A stretch of DNA of 64,000 nt from an uncultured Bacilli bacterium (GTDB taxonomy: Bacteria > Bacillota_I > Bacilli_A > RF39 > UBA660), in the NCBI GenBank assembly GCA_934162425.1, contig CAKPIS010000002.1:124001-188000 (forward strand), read 5' to 3'. The notes under the pieces are model-generated. The model was not told the origin of the DNA and did no database searches. It was given only the letters and a program-made list of their open reading frames with translations. The position numbers and the translations under genes were made by a program. Shown one piece after another: positions 50,911 through 59,934 of this stretch. Numbering within the stretch: position 1 is the first letter of the stretch; each line of letters opens with the position of its first letter.

Positions 50911-52083
50911 ATGAAAAACAGTTATGTACCAAATGAAAAAGGTAAAAAGATAACAGCTGCTATTACAGCAGTAGCTATATTAGTTGGTGGAACTTTAATT
51001 GCTAAATTAGCTACTAAGGATAAAAAACATGTTGAAGATAATTCATCTTCTATATCTACAACAGTTGATTATGAAAATCAATATGGTCTTAAATTAACTA
51101 AAGATTTTGATATAAACGATTCTAATGCAGTTAGACAAAGAGCAAAAGCTATATATGAATTATCAGATAAAAAATATACTATAGAAGATATTATGAATAT
51201 GATATATTTAGTTAATAGTGCAACTGATAAAATAAAATTAGATAGCATGAACGAAGAGGAAAAATTTGAATATTTACAAAAATTAGCTGTTGGATTATAT
51301 GATGTTTTAGCAACAAATGTAGTTGATTTTTCTAAAGGACTTACCTCTTTAAATAATGATATAAGTTTTGATTTAAAAAGTACTGATGCAATTTATTCTT
51401 ATATGTTTATTGCAAGTGGAAAAGGTAAAGAAGATGCAATAAACCTAGCGATTGTTGTAAATAAACAAATTAATAATATTAAAAACGCAGATAAATCTAA
51501 ATTAACTAATAACGCTGATGATTTTTATGCTCAATCTAAGTTAATTTATAATAATAAATCTGGATACCCTGATGGTGTTGTAGTAGCTTTAATTGATGAT
51601 ATTAAGTCTAAAATACCTGTTATGGGTCTTAGCAAAGAAAAAGCTGCTGATTTATCAAAAGAATATCAAAATGTTGATATAAATAAAATATGGTTTGATG
51701 TTGCAAATAAAGTTGGAGCTTATAAAGAAGCTGATGCTGATTGCAAAACAAAGGTAAAACATACAACAAATCATGAAAAATATGATTCTAAAGATAGTTC
51801 ACAAGCAGAAAGCATTGGAAATAAATCAACAAAAAATAATACTACTACAAAAGTAGAAACTGGTGGTAAACCTGTTAGAACTGAAGTTGTTCCAAAAACA
51901 ACAAAAAAAACAACTACAAGGGTAGTAACAAGTGAATTTGTTGTTCCAGTTAAAATTACTAAACCTACAACTACTATAGTTGATCAAGGTGGAAAAGTAG
52001 TAGAAGAAGAGTATGTTGATGCTGATGCATCAAAAGCAAACGATGATATAGAATATACAATAGCACCAACTAAGGTGAAATAA
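50911..52083 (+). CDS. Membrane-anchored exported protein with Thr-rich tail, unknown function
   Basis: No family is recognised. The 390-residue protein has an N-terminal anchor (ITAAITAVAILVGGTLIAKLA), a largely helical extracellular domain (about residues 60-270) and a Thr/Lys-rich low-complexity tail (KTTKKTTTRVV, KPTTTIVDQGGK). Thr-rich stretches like this also mark the YabE-like protein at 11079. GGGGGAA precedes the ATG. It is a single-gene unit with its own promoter and terminator. Confidence 0.75.
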   Translation: MKNSYVPNEKGKKITAAITAVAILVGGTLIAKLATKDKKHVEDNSSSISTTVDYENQYGLKLTKDFDINDSNAVRQRAKAIYELSDKKYTIEDIMNMIYLVNSATDKIKLDSMNEEEKFEYLQKLAVGLYDVLATNVVDFSKGLTSLNNDISFDLKSTDAIYSYMFIASGKGKEDAINLAIVVNKQINNIKNADKSKLTNNADDFYAQSKLIYNNKSGYPDGVVVALIDDIKSKIPVMGLSKEKAADLSKEYQNVDINKIWFDVANKVGAYKEADADCKTKVKHTTNHEKYDSKDSSQAESIGNKSTKNNTTTKVETGGKPVRTEVVPKTTKKTTTRVVTSEFVVPVKITKPTTTIVDQGGKVVEEEYVDADASKANDDIEYTIAPTKVK

Positions 52084-52092
52084 TAATACTAG

Positions 52093-52121
52093 ACACTAAG
52101 ATGTAAATCTTGGTGTTTTTC
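52093..52121 (+). terminator. Terminator after the exported protein gene
   Basis: ACACTAAGAT (52093-52102) pairs with ATCTTGGTGT (52107-52116, one G-T pair), followed by TTTT. Confidence 0.8.
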
Positions 52122-52171
52122 TTTGACTATAAGTCTTAAATATACTAAAATTATATTAGAAGGTGAATTAG

Positions 52172-53026
52172 GTGTTAGTAAATAGTAATGAAATATTAAG
52201 AAAAGCTGAAAAAGAAGGGTATGCTGTTGGTGCATATAATATAAATAATTTAGAATGGACAAGGTACATATTAGAAGCATGTAATAGTGATAGGTGTCCT
52301 GTAATACTTGCTGTAACACCTAAAAGTGTTGCTTATTTTGGGGGATACAGGGTAGTTTATAGTGTTGTTAAATCATTAATAAATGATTTAAATATAAAAG
52401 TACCAGTTGTTCTTCATTTAGATCATGCTTCTTCTTTTATAGAATGTAAAGAGGCAATTGATTTTGGATTTACATCTGTTATGATAGACGCATCTAAAAT
52501 GAGTCTTGAGGGTAATATAGATGTAACAAGAAAAGTAGTAGAATATGCATCTTCAAAAAATGTTAGTGTTGAAGCTGAAGTTGGTGCACTAAATAGTGAA
52601 GATAGTAGTGCTGACTCTAATAAAAATTATTCATCTATAGAAGACTGCATTTCATTTGTAAGTGCAACAGGAGTAAATAGTCTTGCTCCATCTGTTGGAA
52701 ATATGCACGGAATATATAAAGAAGAAGCTAAAATAGATTTTAGTCTTTTAGGATCAATATGTAAAAGTGTAAAAGAACCTTTAGTATTACATGGTGCATC
52801 AGGACTTGATGATAATAAAATAAAAACTGCTATTTTTTGCGGTGTTAGTAAAATAAATATAAATACTGACTTACAAATAGCGTGGGCAAAAAGTGTTAGA
52901 AAATATTTAAAAGACAATGAAAATGAGTATGATCCAAGACATATAATTAAATCGGGTGAAAAAAGTGTAAAAGAACTTATACACTATAAGAATGAATTGT
53001 TTGGTTCTAAAAACAAGGCTTTTTAA
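52172..53026 (+). CDS. fba: Class II fructose-bisphosphate aldolase
   Basis: This 284-residue zinc-dependent aldolase cleaves fructose-1,6-bisphosphate in glycolysis. Visible are AVGAYNINNLEWTRYIL, VLHLDHASSF (zinc His), VEAEVG and LVLHGASGL. GTG 52172 follows AGAAGGTG by 7 bases. A neighbour of murA in this window, as fbaA and murAA are in B. subtilis. Tagatose-bisphosphate aldolase is a less likely alternative. Confidence 0.9.
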   Translation: MLVNSNEILRKAEKEGYAVGAYNINNLEWTRYILEACNSDRCPVILAVTPKSVAYFGGYRVVYSVVKSLINDLNIKVPVVLHLDHASSFIECKEAIDFGFTSVMIDASKMSLEGNIDVTRKVVEYASSKNVSVEAEVGALNSEDSSADSNKNYSSIEDCISFVSATGVNSLAPSVGNMHGIYKEEAKIDFSLLGSICKSVKEPLVLHGASGLDDNKIKTAIFCGVSKININTDLQIAWAKSVRKYLKDNENEYDPRHIIKSGEKSVKELIHYKNELFGSKNKAF

Positions 53027-53079
53027 TCACTTTTTTGAGTTAATATAATACAATAATATAGAAGATACGGAGGAGTAAA

Positions 53080-54339
53080 ATGCATAGAATAATAATTGAA
53101 GGTGGAAATGAATTAACAGGTGATATAAGAATAAGTGGTTCTAAAAATAGTGCTGTTGCATTAGTACCAGCAGCGGTGTTATGTGATGAAGAAGCTATTA
53201 TTGCAAACGTACCAAATATATCTGATATTGATGCTTTAGATGAGATATTAAAACATTTAGGTGCAACTGTTAGAAGAGAAAATGATGTAATTAGAATAGA
53301 TTCTTCTAAGATAGAAAATAAACTAATACCAGAAAACATATCAAAAAAACTAAGAGCATCATATTATTTTATGGGAGCACTTTTAAGTAAATTTAAGAAG
53401 GTAGAAATATATTTTCCTGGAGGATGTTCTATAGGAGCAAGACCAATTAATTTACATTTAAAAGGTTTTAAGGCAATGGGTGCCGATATAAAAGAAGATG
53501 GTAATTTATTTACAATTACTGCAGATAATCTTCATGGGGCTAAAATTAATTTGGATTTTGCATCTGTTGGTGCAACTATTAATCTTATGCTTGCTGCAGT
53601 AAAGGCAGATGGAACTACTATTATTTCTAATGCTGCAAAAGAACCTCATATAGTAAATGTCGCAACATTTTTAAATAACATGGGGGCTAAAATAACAGGG
53701 GCTGGAACAAGTGAAATAAAGATAGTTGGAGTTAATTACTTACATTCATGTTTTCATGAGGTAGTGCCTGATTATATTGAAGCAGGTACATACATGATTT
53801 TAGCTAGTGCAATAGGAAGGAATGTAACAATATATAATATAATTCCTGAGCATGTAGAATCAGTTATATCTAAGTTAGAGGAGATGGGTTCTATAATGAA
53901 AATTGGGCTTGATTATATAAAAATAAGTGCTCCAGAAAAACTTAAACATGTTAATATAAAAACGCAAGTTTATCCAGGTTTTCCAACGGACTTACAGCAA
54001 CCTATGGCAACTCTTTTAACCAAAGCACAGGGGAAATCTATAATAAATGAAACTATTTGGGAAAATAGATTTTTAAATTTAGAAGAATTAAATAAGATGG
54101 GTGCATCGTGTGATGTTATAACAAAGTCAAAAGCAGTAATTTTAGGTCCTACTAAATTAACTGGAAAAAGGGTTAAAGCAACTGATTTAAGAGCAGGAGC
54201 TTCACTTGTTATAGCAGGATTAATGGCAGATGGTAAGACTATAATTGATAATGCTGATTATATTTTACGTGGTTATGAAGATATTGTTGATAAACTAAGA
54301 AGTATAGGGGCTAATATAAAACTAGAAAAAATTGATTAA
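53080..54339 (+). CDS. murA: UDP-N-acetylglucosamine 1-carboxyvinyltransferase
   Basis: MurA commits UDP-GlcNAc to peptidoglycan synthesis. The 419-residue protein starts IIEGGNELTGDIRISGSKNSA and has the active-site loop PGGCSIGARPINLH, whose Cys is the fosfomycin-sensitive residue, and LRAGASLVIAGLMADG near the end. An acidic ACGGAGGAG ribosome binding site precedes the ATG. This is probably the Bacillus MurAA type. Confidence 0.96.
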   Translation: MHRIIIEGGNELTGDIRISGSKNSAVALVPAAVLCDEEAIIANVPNISDIDALDEILKHLGATVRRENDVIRIDSSKIENKLIPENISKKLRASYYFMGALLSKFKKVEIYFPGGCSIGARPINLHLKGFKAMGADIKEDGNLFTITADNLHGAKINLDFASVGATINLMLAAVKADGTTIISNAAKEPHIVNVATFLNNMGAKITGAGTSEIKIVGVNYLHSCFHEVVPDYIEAGTYMILASAIGRNVTIYNIIPEHVESVISKLEEMGSIMKIGLDYIKISAPEKLKHVNIKTQVYPGFPTDLQQPMATLLTKAQGKSIINETIWENRFLNLEELNKMGASCDVITKSKAVILGPTKLTGKRVKATDLRAGASLVIAGLMADGKTIIDNADYILRGYEDIVDKLRSIGANIKLEKID

Positions 54340-54370
54340 TAAATAGTAATAAATAGAATATATAAAAATA

Positions 54371-54403
54371 AAATAGTATTGCAGGAAATACTATTTTATT
54401 TTG
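54371..54403 (+). terminator. Terminator after murA
   Basis: AAATAGTATT (54371-54380) pairs with AATACTATTT (54387-54396), followed by TATTTT. Confidence 0.75.
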
Positions 54404-54415
54404 GGGTGAATATAT

Positions 54416-55177
54416 TTGAAAAGAAGATATAAATTATTAATTGGTTTTATAATAACTGGTATTATACTAGTAGTTATATTTTTTATAACAAAAGATAGAA
54501 AAGTATATTATTTATCTTTAGGTGATTCTTTAGCTGTTGGTCAAATGCCTGATAATAGCTTAAAGAAAAGTTATGGTGATTATATTAAAGATTATTTAGA
54601 AGATAGAAATATACTTGAATTTTATACTAAGGGTTTTGCTAAAAATGGTTATAGGAGTACTGATCTTTTAAATGATGTAAATAATAATAAAAAGATAAAA
54701 GAAGGAAAAAAAGAGATATCTATAAAAAATGCACTTATAAAAGCAGATATTGTAACGGTAAGTATAGGTGGTAATGATTTATTATATAAACTTAACTTAT
54801 CATCTAGTATTGATATAACTGAGTTTGATGATATATACTCTTACGTAGATGAAGTTATAGGAGACATTAATAAACTGTTATTTGAGCTTAGAAAAAATTG
54901 TAAAGAACAGATAATTGTTCTTGGTCTATATAATCCTTTTACATCTTTTTCACCAAAGTTAGCTAATACGGTAGAACCAGTTTTAAGTTATGCTAATTTA
55001 AAAATACAAGACTTAACTAAAAAGTATGATATGACATTTGTTGATATGCATGATATGTTTTTAGCTAATCCTTCTTATTTGCCAACTTACTTAGAAATTC
55101 ATCCGACGGCATCTGGTTATAGAGCTATGTCTAAAAAAATTATTAGTGCAATAGATAAAAAAACTCTTGCAAAATAG
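54416..55177 (+). CDS. SGNH/GDSL-type hydrolase, membrane-anchored
   Basis: This 253-residue protein starts at TTG 54416 after GGGGTGAA. An N-terminal membrane segment (LLIGFIITGIILVVIFFI) is followed by an SGNH domain: block I YLSLGDSLAVGQ (nucleophile Ser), VSIGGNDLLYKL, and EIHPTASGYRAMS with the catalytic Asp/His pair in a form with His. It acts outside the membrane as an esterase or lipase; substrate unknown. Confidence 0.85.
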   Translation: MKRRYKLLIGFIITGIILVVIFFITKDRKVYYLSLGDSLAVGQMPDNSLKKSYGDYIKDYLEDRNILEFYTKGFAKNGYRSTDLLNDVNNNKKIKEGKKEISIKNALIKADIVTVSIGGNDLLYKLNLSSSIDITEFDDIYSYVDEVIGDINKLLFELRKNCKEQIIVLGLYNPFTSFSPKLANTVEPVLSYANLKIQDLTKKYDMTFVDMHDMFLANPSYLPTYLEIHPTASGYRAMSKKIISAIDKKTLAK

Positions 55178-55213
55178 ATTATCTCTTGCTATAATATAGG
55201 AGATTTTATATCT

Positions 55214-55232
55214 ATGACTTATATTTAGTCAT
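55214..55232 (+). promoter_or_regulatory. Hairpin in the rpmE leader
   Basis: ATGAC and GTCAT pair around TTATATTTA, 20 bases before the rpmE start. Firmicutes L31 genes often carry an L31-binding leader, but I cannot confirm that this short hairpin is one. Confidence 0.3.
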
Positions 55233-55252
55233 GGCGAAAGGAGCTAAGAATT

Positions 55253-55462
55253 ATGCCTAAGAAAGAAAGTATTTATACTAACTCAACTGTAACTTGTGTA
55301 TGTGGATCAACTTTTGAAACAAAATCTACTAAAGATAAAATACATGTAGAAGTATGTTCTAAATGTCATCCATTCTATACTGGTCAATCTACTATGCAAT
55401 CTAAAACTGGTAGAGCTGAGAAGTTTAATCAAAAATATGGTTTAAAAAGTAACAATAAATAA
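55253..55462 (+). CDS. rpmE: 50S ribosomal protein L31 (zinc-binding form)
   Basis: This 69-residue protein has the C+ zinc site: TCVCGSTFETKS and EVCSKCHPFYTG, so four cysteines. It ends AEKFNQKYGL. The zinc-binding form is used when zinc is plentiful. The ribosome binding site is AAAGGAG. Confidence 0.95.
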   Translation: MPKKESIYTNSTVTCVCGSTFETKSTKDKIHVEVCSKCHPFYTGQSTMQSKTGRAEKFNQKYGLKSNNK

Positions 55463-55471
55463 TAAAATATA

Positions 55472-55501
55472 TTGACTTTTAATATAAAAAAGTGTTATAT
55501 T
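55472..55501 (+). promoter_or_regulatory. str operon promoter
   Basis: TTGACT (55472-55477), 18 bases, TATATT (55496-55501). A roughly 95-base leader to rpsL follows, holding a hairpin AAGTCTTAC/GTAAGGCTT at 55517-55545. Confidence 0.7.
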
Positions 55502-55599
55502 AATTAAGCTTATATGTAAGTCTTACTATATATTGGTAAGGCTTAAAAATATATCATAAATGAAACACCAGGTAGTGTGTTAAGAAAGGAGTAGAAATT

Positions 55600-56013
55600 A
55601 TGCCTACAATAAACCAAATTCTTCGTCATGGAAGAAGTAACAAGAAACGTAAAGCTAAAGCACCAGTTTTACTAGTTAGAACTAATACTCTAAAGAGAAA
55701 AACTGTTGCAGCTAACTCTCCACAAAAACGTGGAGTATGTACTCGTGTTGGTACTATGACACCAAAGAAACCAAACTCAGCATTACGTAAGTATGCTCGT
55801 GTTCGTTTAAGTAATGGTTATGAAGTAACAGCATACATTCCAGGACAAGGACACAATTTACAAGAACACAGCGTTGTATTAATACGTGGTGGACGTGTAA
55901 AAGACTTAATCGGTGTACGTTATCATATTATCAGAGGTACACTTGATACAGCAGGTGTTGCTGACAGAAAGCAAGCAAGAAGCAAATATGGTGCTAAGAA
56001 ACCTAAAAAATAG
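55600..56013 (+). CDS. rpsL: 30S ribosomal protein S12
   Basis: S12 forms part of the decoding centre. The 137-residue protein has TMTPKKPNSALRKYARVRLS with the usual Lys residues that streptomycin-resistance mutations alter. The second loop reads GGRVKDLIGVRYH: Ile 104 replaces the Pro that is nearly invariant in this loop. AAAGGAG is the ribosome binding site. Confidence 0.97.
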   Translation: MPTINQILRHGRSNKKRKAKAPVLLVRTNTLKRKTVAANSPQKRGVCTRVGTMTPKKPNSALRKYARVRLSNGYEVTAYIPGQGHNLQEHSVVLIRGGRVKDLIGVRYHIIRGTLDTAGVADRKQARSKYGAKKPKK

Positions 56014-56037
56014 TTAAAATAATAAAGGAGGATATAT

Positions 56038-56505
56038 ATGCGTAAAAGACGTGCTGAAAAAAGAGACGTATTACCAGATCCAGTCTATAATTCAAAAGTA
56101 ATTACTAAGTTAATTAACCAAATTATGCTAGATGGTAAACGTGGTAAAGCAGAAACTATCGTTTATGATGCGTTTGATATGATTCATGAAAGAACAGGCG
56201 AAAACGCAAACGATGTATTTAAAAAAGCAATGGAAAACGTAACTCCAGCATTAGAGGTTAAAGCTCGTCGTGTTGGTGGTGCTAATTACCAAGTGCCAAT
56301 CGAAGTTAATCCAGTTAGAGCTCAGGCTCTTGCACTTCGTTGGATTGTTAATGCTACTCGCTCTCGTGGTGGTAAAACTATGGCAGAGAAGTTAGCTAAT
56401 GAATTAATTGATGCTTCAAATAATACTGGAGCAGCAGTTAAGAAAAAAGATGATACTCACAGAATGGCAGAAGCTAATAAAGCATATGCACATTACCGTT
56501 GGTAG
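56038..56505 (+). CDS. rpsG: 30S ribosomal protein S7
   Basis: This 155-residue protein has MRKRRAEKRDVLPDPVYNSKVITKLINQIML, ALEVKARRVGGANYQVPIEVNP and LANELIDASNNTGAAVKKKDDTHRMAEANKAYAHYRW. It nucleates the 30S head. The str order rpsL-rpsG-fusA-tuf is intact. Confidence 0.98.
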   Translation: MRKRRAEKRDVLPDPVYNSKVITKLINQIMLDGKRGKAETIVYDAFDMIHERTGENANDVFKKAMENVTPALEVKARRVGGANYQVPIEVNPVRAQALALRWIVNATRSRGGKTMAEKLANELIDASNNTGAAVKKKDDTHRMAEANKAYAHYRW

Positions 56506-56520
56506 GAAGGAGAATAGTAT

Positions 56521-58593
56521 ATGGCTCGTGAATATTCATTAGAAAATACACGTAACATTGGTATTATGGCTCACGTTGATGCTGGAAAGACTACTGTTAC
56601 TGAACGTGTTTTATTCCATACACATAAGATCCATAAAATTGGTGAAACTCACGATGGTGAATCACAAATGGACTGGATGGAACAAGAAAAAGAACGTGGT
56701 ATTACTATTACTTCTGCTGCAACAACTGCATTTTGGAAGGGTAATCGCCTTAATATAATAGATACTCCAGGTCACGTAGACTTTACAATAGAAGTTACTA
56801 GATCACTTAGAGTACTTGATGGTGCTGTTACAGTACTTGATTCTCAAAATGGTGTTGAACCTCAAACTGAAAACGTTTGGAGACAAGCTACTGAAATGCA
56901 TGTACCAAGACTTGTTTTCTCAAACAAGATGGATAAAATGGGTGCTGACTTTGCAAATAGTGTTGATTCTATTAAATCAAGATTAGGTGTTAAAGCAACA
57001 GCAATCCAATGGCCTATTGGTGCTGAATCAGAATTTGATGGAATTATCGATTTAGTTACTATGAAGGCATACCACTATGATGGTAAACCAGAGGAAAATC
57101 CTACTGAAATAGAGATTCCAGCTGAATTAAAAGACATAGCTGAAGAAAAGAGAATAGCTATGATCGAGGATGCAGCTGAATTTGATGAAGAATTAATGGA
57201 AAAATATTTAGGTGGAGAAGAAGTTTCTGTTGAACTAATTAAAAGAGCAATCAGAAAAGGTGTTCTATCAGTTAAAATGTTCCCAGTAATGTGTGGTACC
57301 GCACTTGGAAATATTGGTGTTAAATTAATGCTTGATGCTGTAGTAGATTACTTACCAGCTCCAACTGATATTCCATCAATTAAAGGTCATGATGAAGATG
57401 ATAAAGAAGTTTTCAGACATGCATCTGATTCTGAACCATTCTCAGCATTAGCATTTAAGATAATGACTGATCCATTCGTTGGTAGATTATCATTCTTCCG
57501 TGTATATTCTGGTACATTAAAGAGTGGTTCTTATGTACTTAATGCTAATAAGAACGTAAAAGAAAGAATAGGACGTATATTACAAATGCACGCTAATAAT
57601 CGTACTGAAATATCAGAAGTATTTGCAGGTGATATAGCTGCTGCTGTAGGTCTTAAAAATACTACTACTGGTGACACATTATGTGATGAAAAACATCCAG
57701 TAATACTTGAAAAAATGGTTATACCAGAACCAGTTATTTCTATAGCAATTGAACCAAAGAGTAAGAATGACCAAGAAAAAATGTCAACTGCTCTTCAAAA
57801 ACTAGCTGAAGAAGATCCAACATTTAGAGCTGAAACTGATCAAGAATCAGGTCAAACAGTTATATCTGGTATGGGTGAATTACACTTAGACGTTCTAGTA
57901 GATAGAATGAGAAGAGAATTTGGTGTTGAAGCTAATATTGGTAAACCACAAGTTGCTTACCGTGAAACTTTAACACAAGCTGGTGATTGTGAAGGTAAAT
58001 ATATTAAACAATCTGGTGGACGTGGTCAATATGGACACGTATGGGTTAAATTTGAACCTAATAAAGATAAAGGATATGAATTTGTTGATGCTATCGTTGG
58101 TGGTGTAGTTCCTCGTGAATATATCCCAGTAGTAGACAAAGGTTTACAAGAAGCACTTAAAACAGGTGTACTTGCTGGATATCCTATGATTGATGTTAAA
58201 GCAACATTATTTGATGGTTCTTACCATGATGTTGACTCAAATGAAATGGCATTTAAGGTTGCTGCTTCGTTAGCACTTAAAGAAGCTAAGAAAAACTGTA
58301 AACCAGTATTACTTGAGCCAATAATGAAAGTTGATATTACAGTACCTGATGAATATATGGGTAATGTAATGGGAGATATTACTTCAAGAAGAGGACGTCC
58401 AATGGGACAAGAATCTGTTGGTAATGCTCTTAAGATTAGTGCTTATGTACCATTATCTGAAATGTTCGGATATGCTACAAGCTTAAGATCAAATACTCAA
58501 GGACGTGGTACATTCATTATGTTCTTTGATCACTATGAAGAAGTTCCAAAGAGTATTTCTGAAGACATCATTAAGAAAAATGGTGTACAATAA
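56521..58593 (+). CDS. fusA: Elongation factor G
   Basis: This 690-residue translocase has the P-loop MAHVDAGKTTVTERVL, the switch ERGITITSAATTAFW, DTPGHVDF and NKMDKMGAD. The C-terminal domains carry PQVAYRET and SGGRGQYGHV. It is the normal length. AGGAAGGAGAA precedes the start. Confidence 0.98.
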   Translation: MAREYSLENTRNIGIMAHVDAGKTTVTERVLFHTHKIHKIGETHDGESQMDWMEQEKERGITITSAATTAFWKGNRLNIIDTPGHVDFTIEVTRSLRVLDGAVTVLDSQNGVEPQTENVWRQATEMHVPRLVFSNKMDKMGADFANSVDSIKSRLGVKATAIQWPIGAESEFDGIIDLVTMKAYHYDGKPEENPTEIEIPAELKDIAEEKRIAMIEDAAEFDEELMEKYLGGEEVSVELIKRAIRKGVLSVKMFPVMCGTALGNIGVKLMLDAVVDYLPAPTDIPSIKGHDEDDKEVFRHASDSEPFSALAFKIMTDPFVGRLSFFRVYSGTLKSGSYVLNANKNVKERIGRILQMHANNRTEISEVFAGDIAAAVGLKNTTTGDTLCDEKHPVILEKMVIPEPVISIAIEPKSKNDQEKMSTALQKLAEEDPTFRAETDQESGQTVISGMGELHLDVLVDRMRREFGVEANIGKPQVAYRETLTQAGDCEGKYIKQSGGRGQYGHVWVKFEPNKDKGYEFVDAIVGGVVPREYIPVVDKGLQEALKTGVLAGYPMIDVKATLFDGSYHDVDSNEMAFKVAASLALKEAKKNCKPVLLEPIMKVDITVPDEYMGNVMGDITSRRGRPMGQESVGNALKISAYVPLSEMFGYATSLRSNTQGRGTFIMFFDHYEEVPKSISEDIIKKNGVQ

Positions 58594-58602
58594 TTAATAA
58601 TA

Positions 58603-58633
58603 CTAAGTGAAAATACTTGCTATTTTCACTTAG
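58603..58633. promoter_or_regulatory. Perfect 13-bp hairpin between fusA and tuf
   Basis: CTAAGTGAAAATA (58603-58615) pairs perfectly with TATTTTCACTTAG (58621-58633) around CTTGC. No T run follows, so it is not a normal terminator in this direction. It may be an mRNA-processing or stability hairpin. Confidence 0.7.
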
Positions 58634-58681
58634 ATTAGATAAAATAGTTATGTAATTTATTTTTAGGGAGGAAAAATTAAT

Positions 58682-59866
58682 ATGGCAAAAGAAAAATTTG
58701 ATCGTTCTAAACCACACGTTAATATTGGTACTATCGGACACGTTGACCATGGTAAAACAACATTAACTGCTGCGATCACTAAAAGATTAGCTGAAAAGGG
58801 ACAAGCAAAATTCGAAGACTATGCAGACATCGATAAAGCCCCTGAAGAAAGAGCTCGTGGTATTACTATTAATACTGCACACGTTGAGTATGAAACTGAC
58901 AAACGTCACTATGCTCACGTAGACTGCCCAGGACACGCTGACTATGTTAAAAACATGATTACTGGTGCTGCTCAAATGGATGGAGCAATCCTTGTATTAG
59001 CTGCAACAGATGGTCCTATGGCTCAAACAAAAGAACACATCTTACTTGCTCGTCAAGTTGGTGTACCAAGAATCGTTGTATTCATGAACAAATGTGATAT
59101 GGTTGACGATCCAGAAATGCTAGACTTAGTAGAAATGGATGTTCGTGAACTATTAAACAAATATGATTATGATGGAGATAACACTCCAGTAATTCGTGGT
59201 TCAGCATTAAAAGCTCTTGAAGGAGATCCAAAATGGGAAGAAAAAATCGACGAGTTAATGAACGCTGTTGATGAATGGATTCCAACTCCAGCAAGAGACA
59301 ATACAAAACCATTCTTAATGTCAATAGAAGACGTATTCACAATCACTGGACGTGGTACTGTTGTTACAGGACGTGTTGAACGTGGTGAATTAAAATTAAA
59401 TGATGAAGTTGAAATAGTAGGTTTAAAACCAACTCAAAAAACAGTTGTTACTGGTATTGAAATGTTCCGTAAACAACTAGACTTCGCAGAAGCTGGAGAT
59501 AACGCAGGTGTATTATTACGTGGTATTTCACGTGAACAAGTACAACGTGGTCAAGTTCTTGCTAAACCAGGATCAGTTACTCCACATACTAAATTTGAAG
59601 CTCAAGTTTACGTATTAAGTAAAGAAGAAGGCGGACGTCATACTCCATTCTTCTCAAACTACAGACCTCAATTCTATTTCAGAACTACTGACGTAACAGG
59701 TGTTGTTACATTACCAGAAGGAACTGAAATGGTTATGCCAGGTGATAACGTTAATATGTCAGTTGAGTTAATCGCTCCAATCGCACTTGAAAATGGTACT
59801 AAGTTCTCTATCCGTGAAGGTGGACGTACTGTTGGTGCTGGAACTGTAACTAAGATTGATGCTTAA
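58682..59866 (+). CDS. tuf: Elongation factor Tu
   Basis: This 394-residue GTPase has GHVDHGKTTL, ARGITINTAHVEYE, DCPGHADYVKNM and NKCDMVDD, and the C-terminal PFFSNYRPQFYFRTTDVTG. It delivers aminoacyl-tRNA. TAGGGAGGAAAAATTAAT precedes the start. A parS-like half match at 59527 is explained by conserved codons. Confidence 0.98.
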   Translation: MAKEKFDRSKPHVNIGTIGHVDHGKTTLTAAITKRLAEKGQAKFEDYADIDKAPEERARGITINTAHVEYETDKRHYAHVDCPGHADYVKNMITGAAQMDGAILVLAATDGPMAQTKEHILLARQVGVPRIVVFMNKCDMVDDPEMLDLVEMDVRELLNKYDYDGDNTPVIRGSALKALEGDPKWEEKIDELMNAVDEWIPTPARDNTKPFLMSIEDVFTITGRGTVVTGRVERGELKLNDEVEIVGLKPTQKTVVTGIEMFRKQLDFAEAGDNAGVLLRGISREQVQRGQVLAKPGSVTPHTKFEAQVYVLSKEEGGRHTPFFSNYRPQFYFRTTDVTGVVTLPEGTEMVMPGDNVNMSVELIAPIALENGTKFSIREGGRTVGAGTVTKIDA

Positions 59867-59877
59867 TTAAGTTAATG

Positions 59878-59904
59878 AAAGATACCTTAGGGTGTCTTTT
59901 TTTG
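59878..59904 (+). terminator. Terminator after tuf
   Basis: AAAGATACC pairs with GGTGTCTTT around TTAG (one G-T pair), followed by TTTTG. It ends the str operon. Confidence 0.8.
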
Positions 59905-59934
59905 TTACATAAAAAAACACCAGTTATCTGATGT

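Noticed and set aside
56558..56758. Second + strand frame inside fusA
   Set aside because: It lies wholly within the EF-G reading frame in another phase and encodes no plausible protein.
59525..59541. parS-like sequence in tuf (TATTTCACGTGAACAA)
   Set aside because: It matches the parS consensus at only 13 of 16 bases, loses symmetry at the ends, and is explained by conserved EF-Tu codons (GISREQV).
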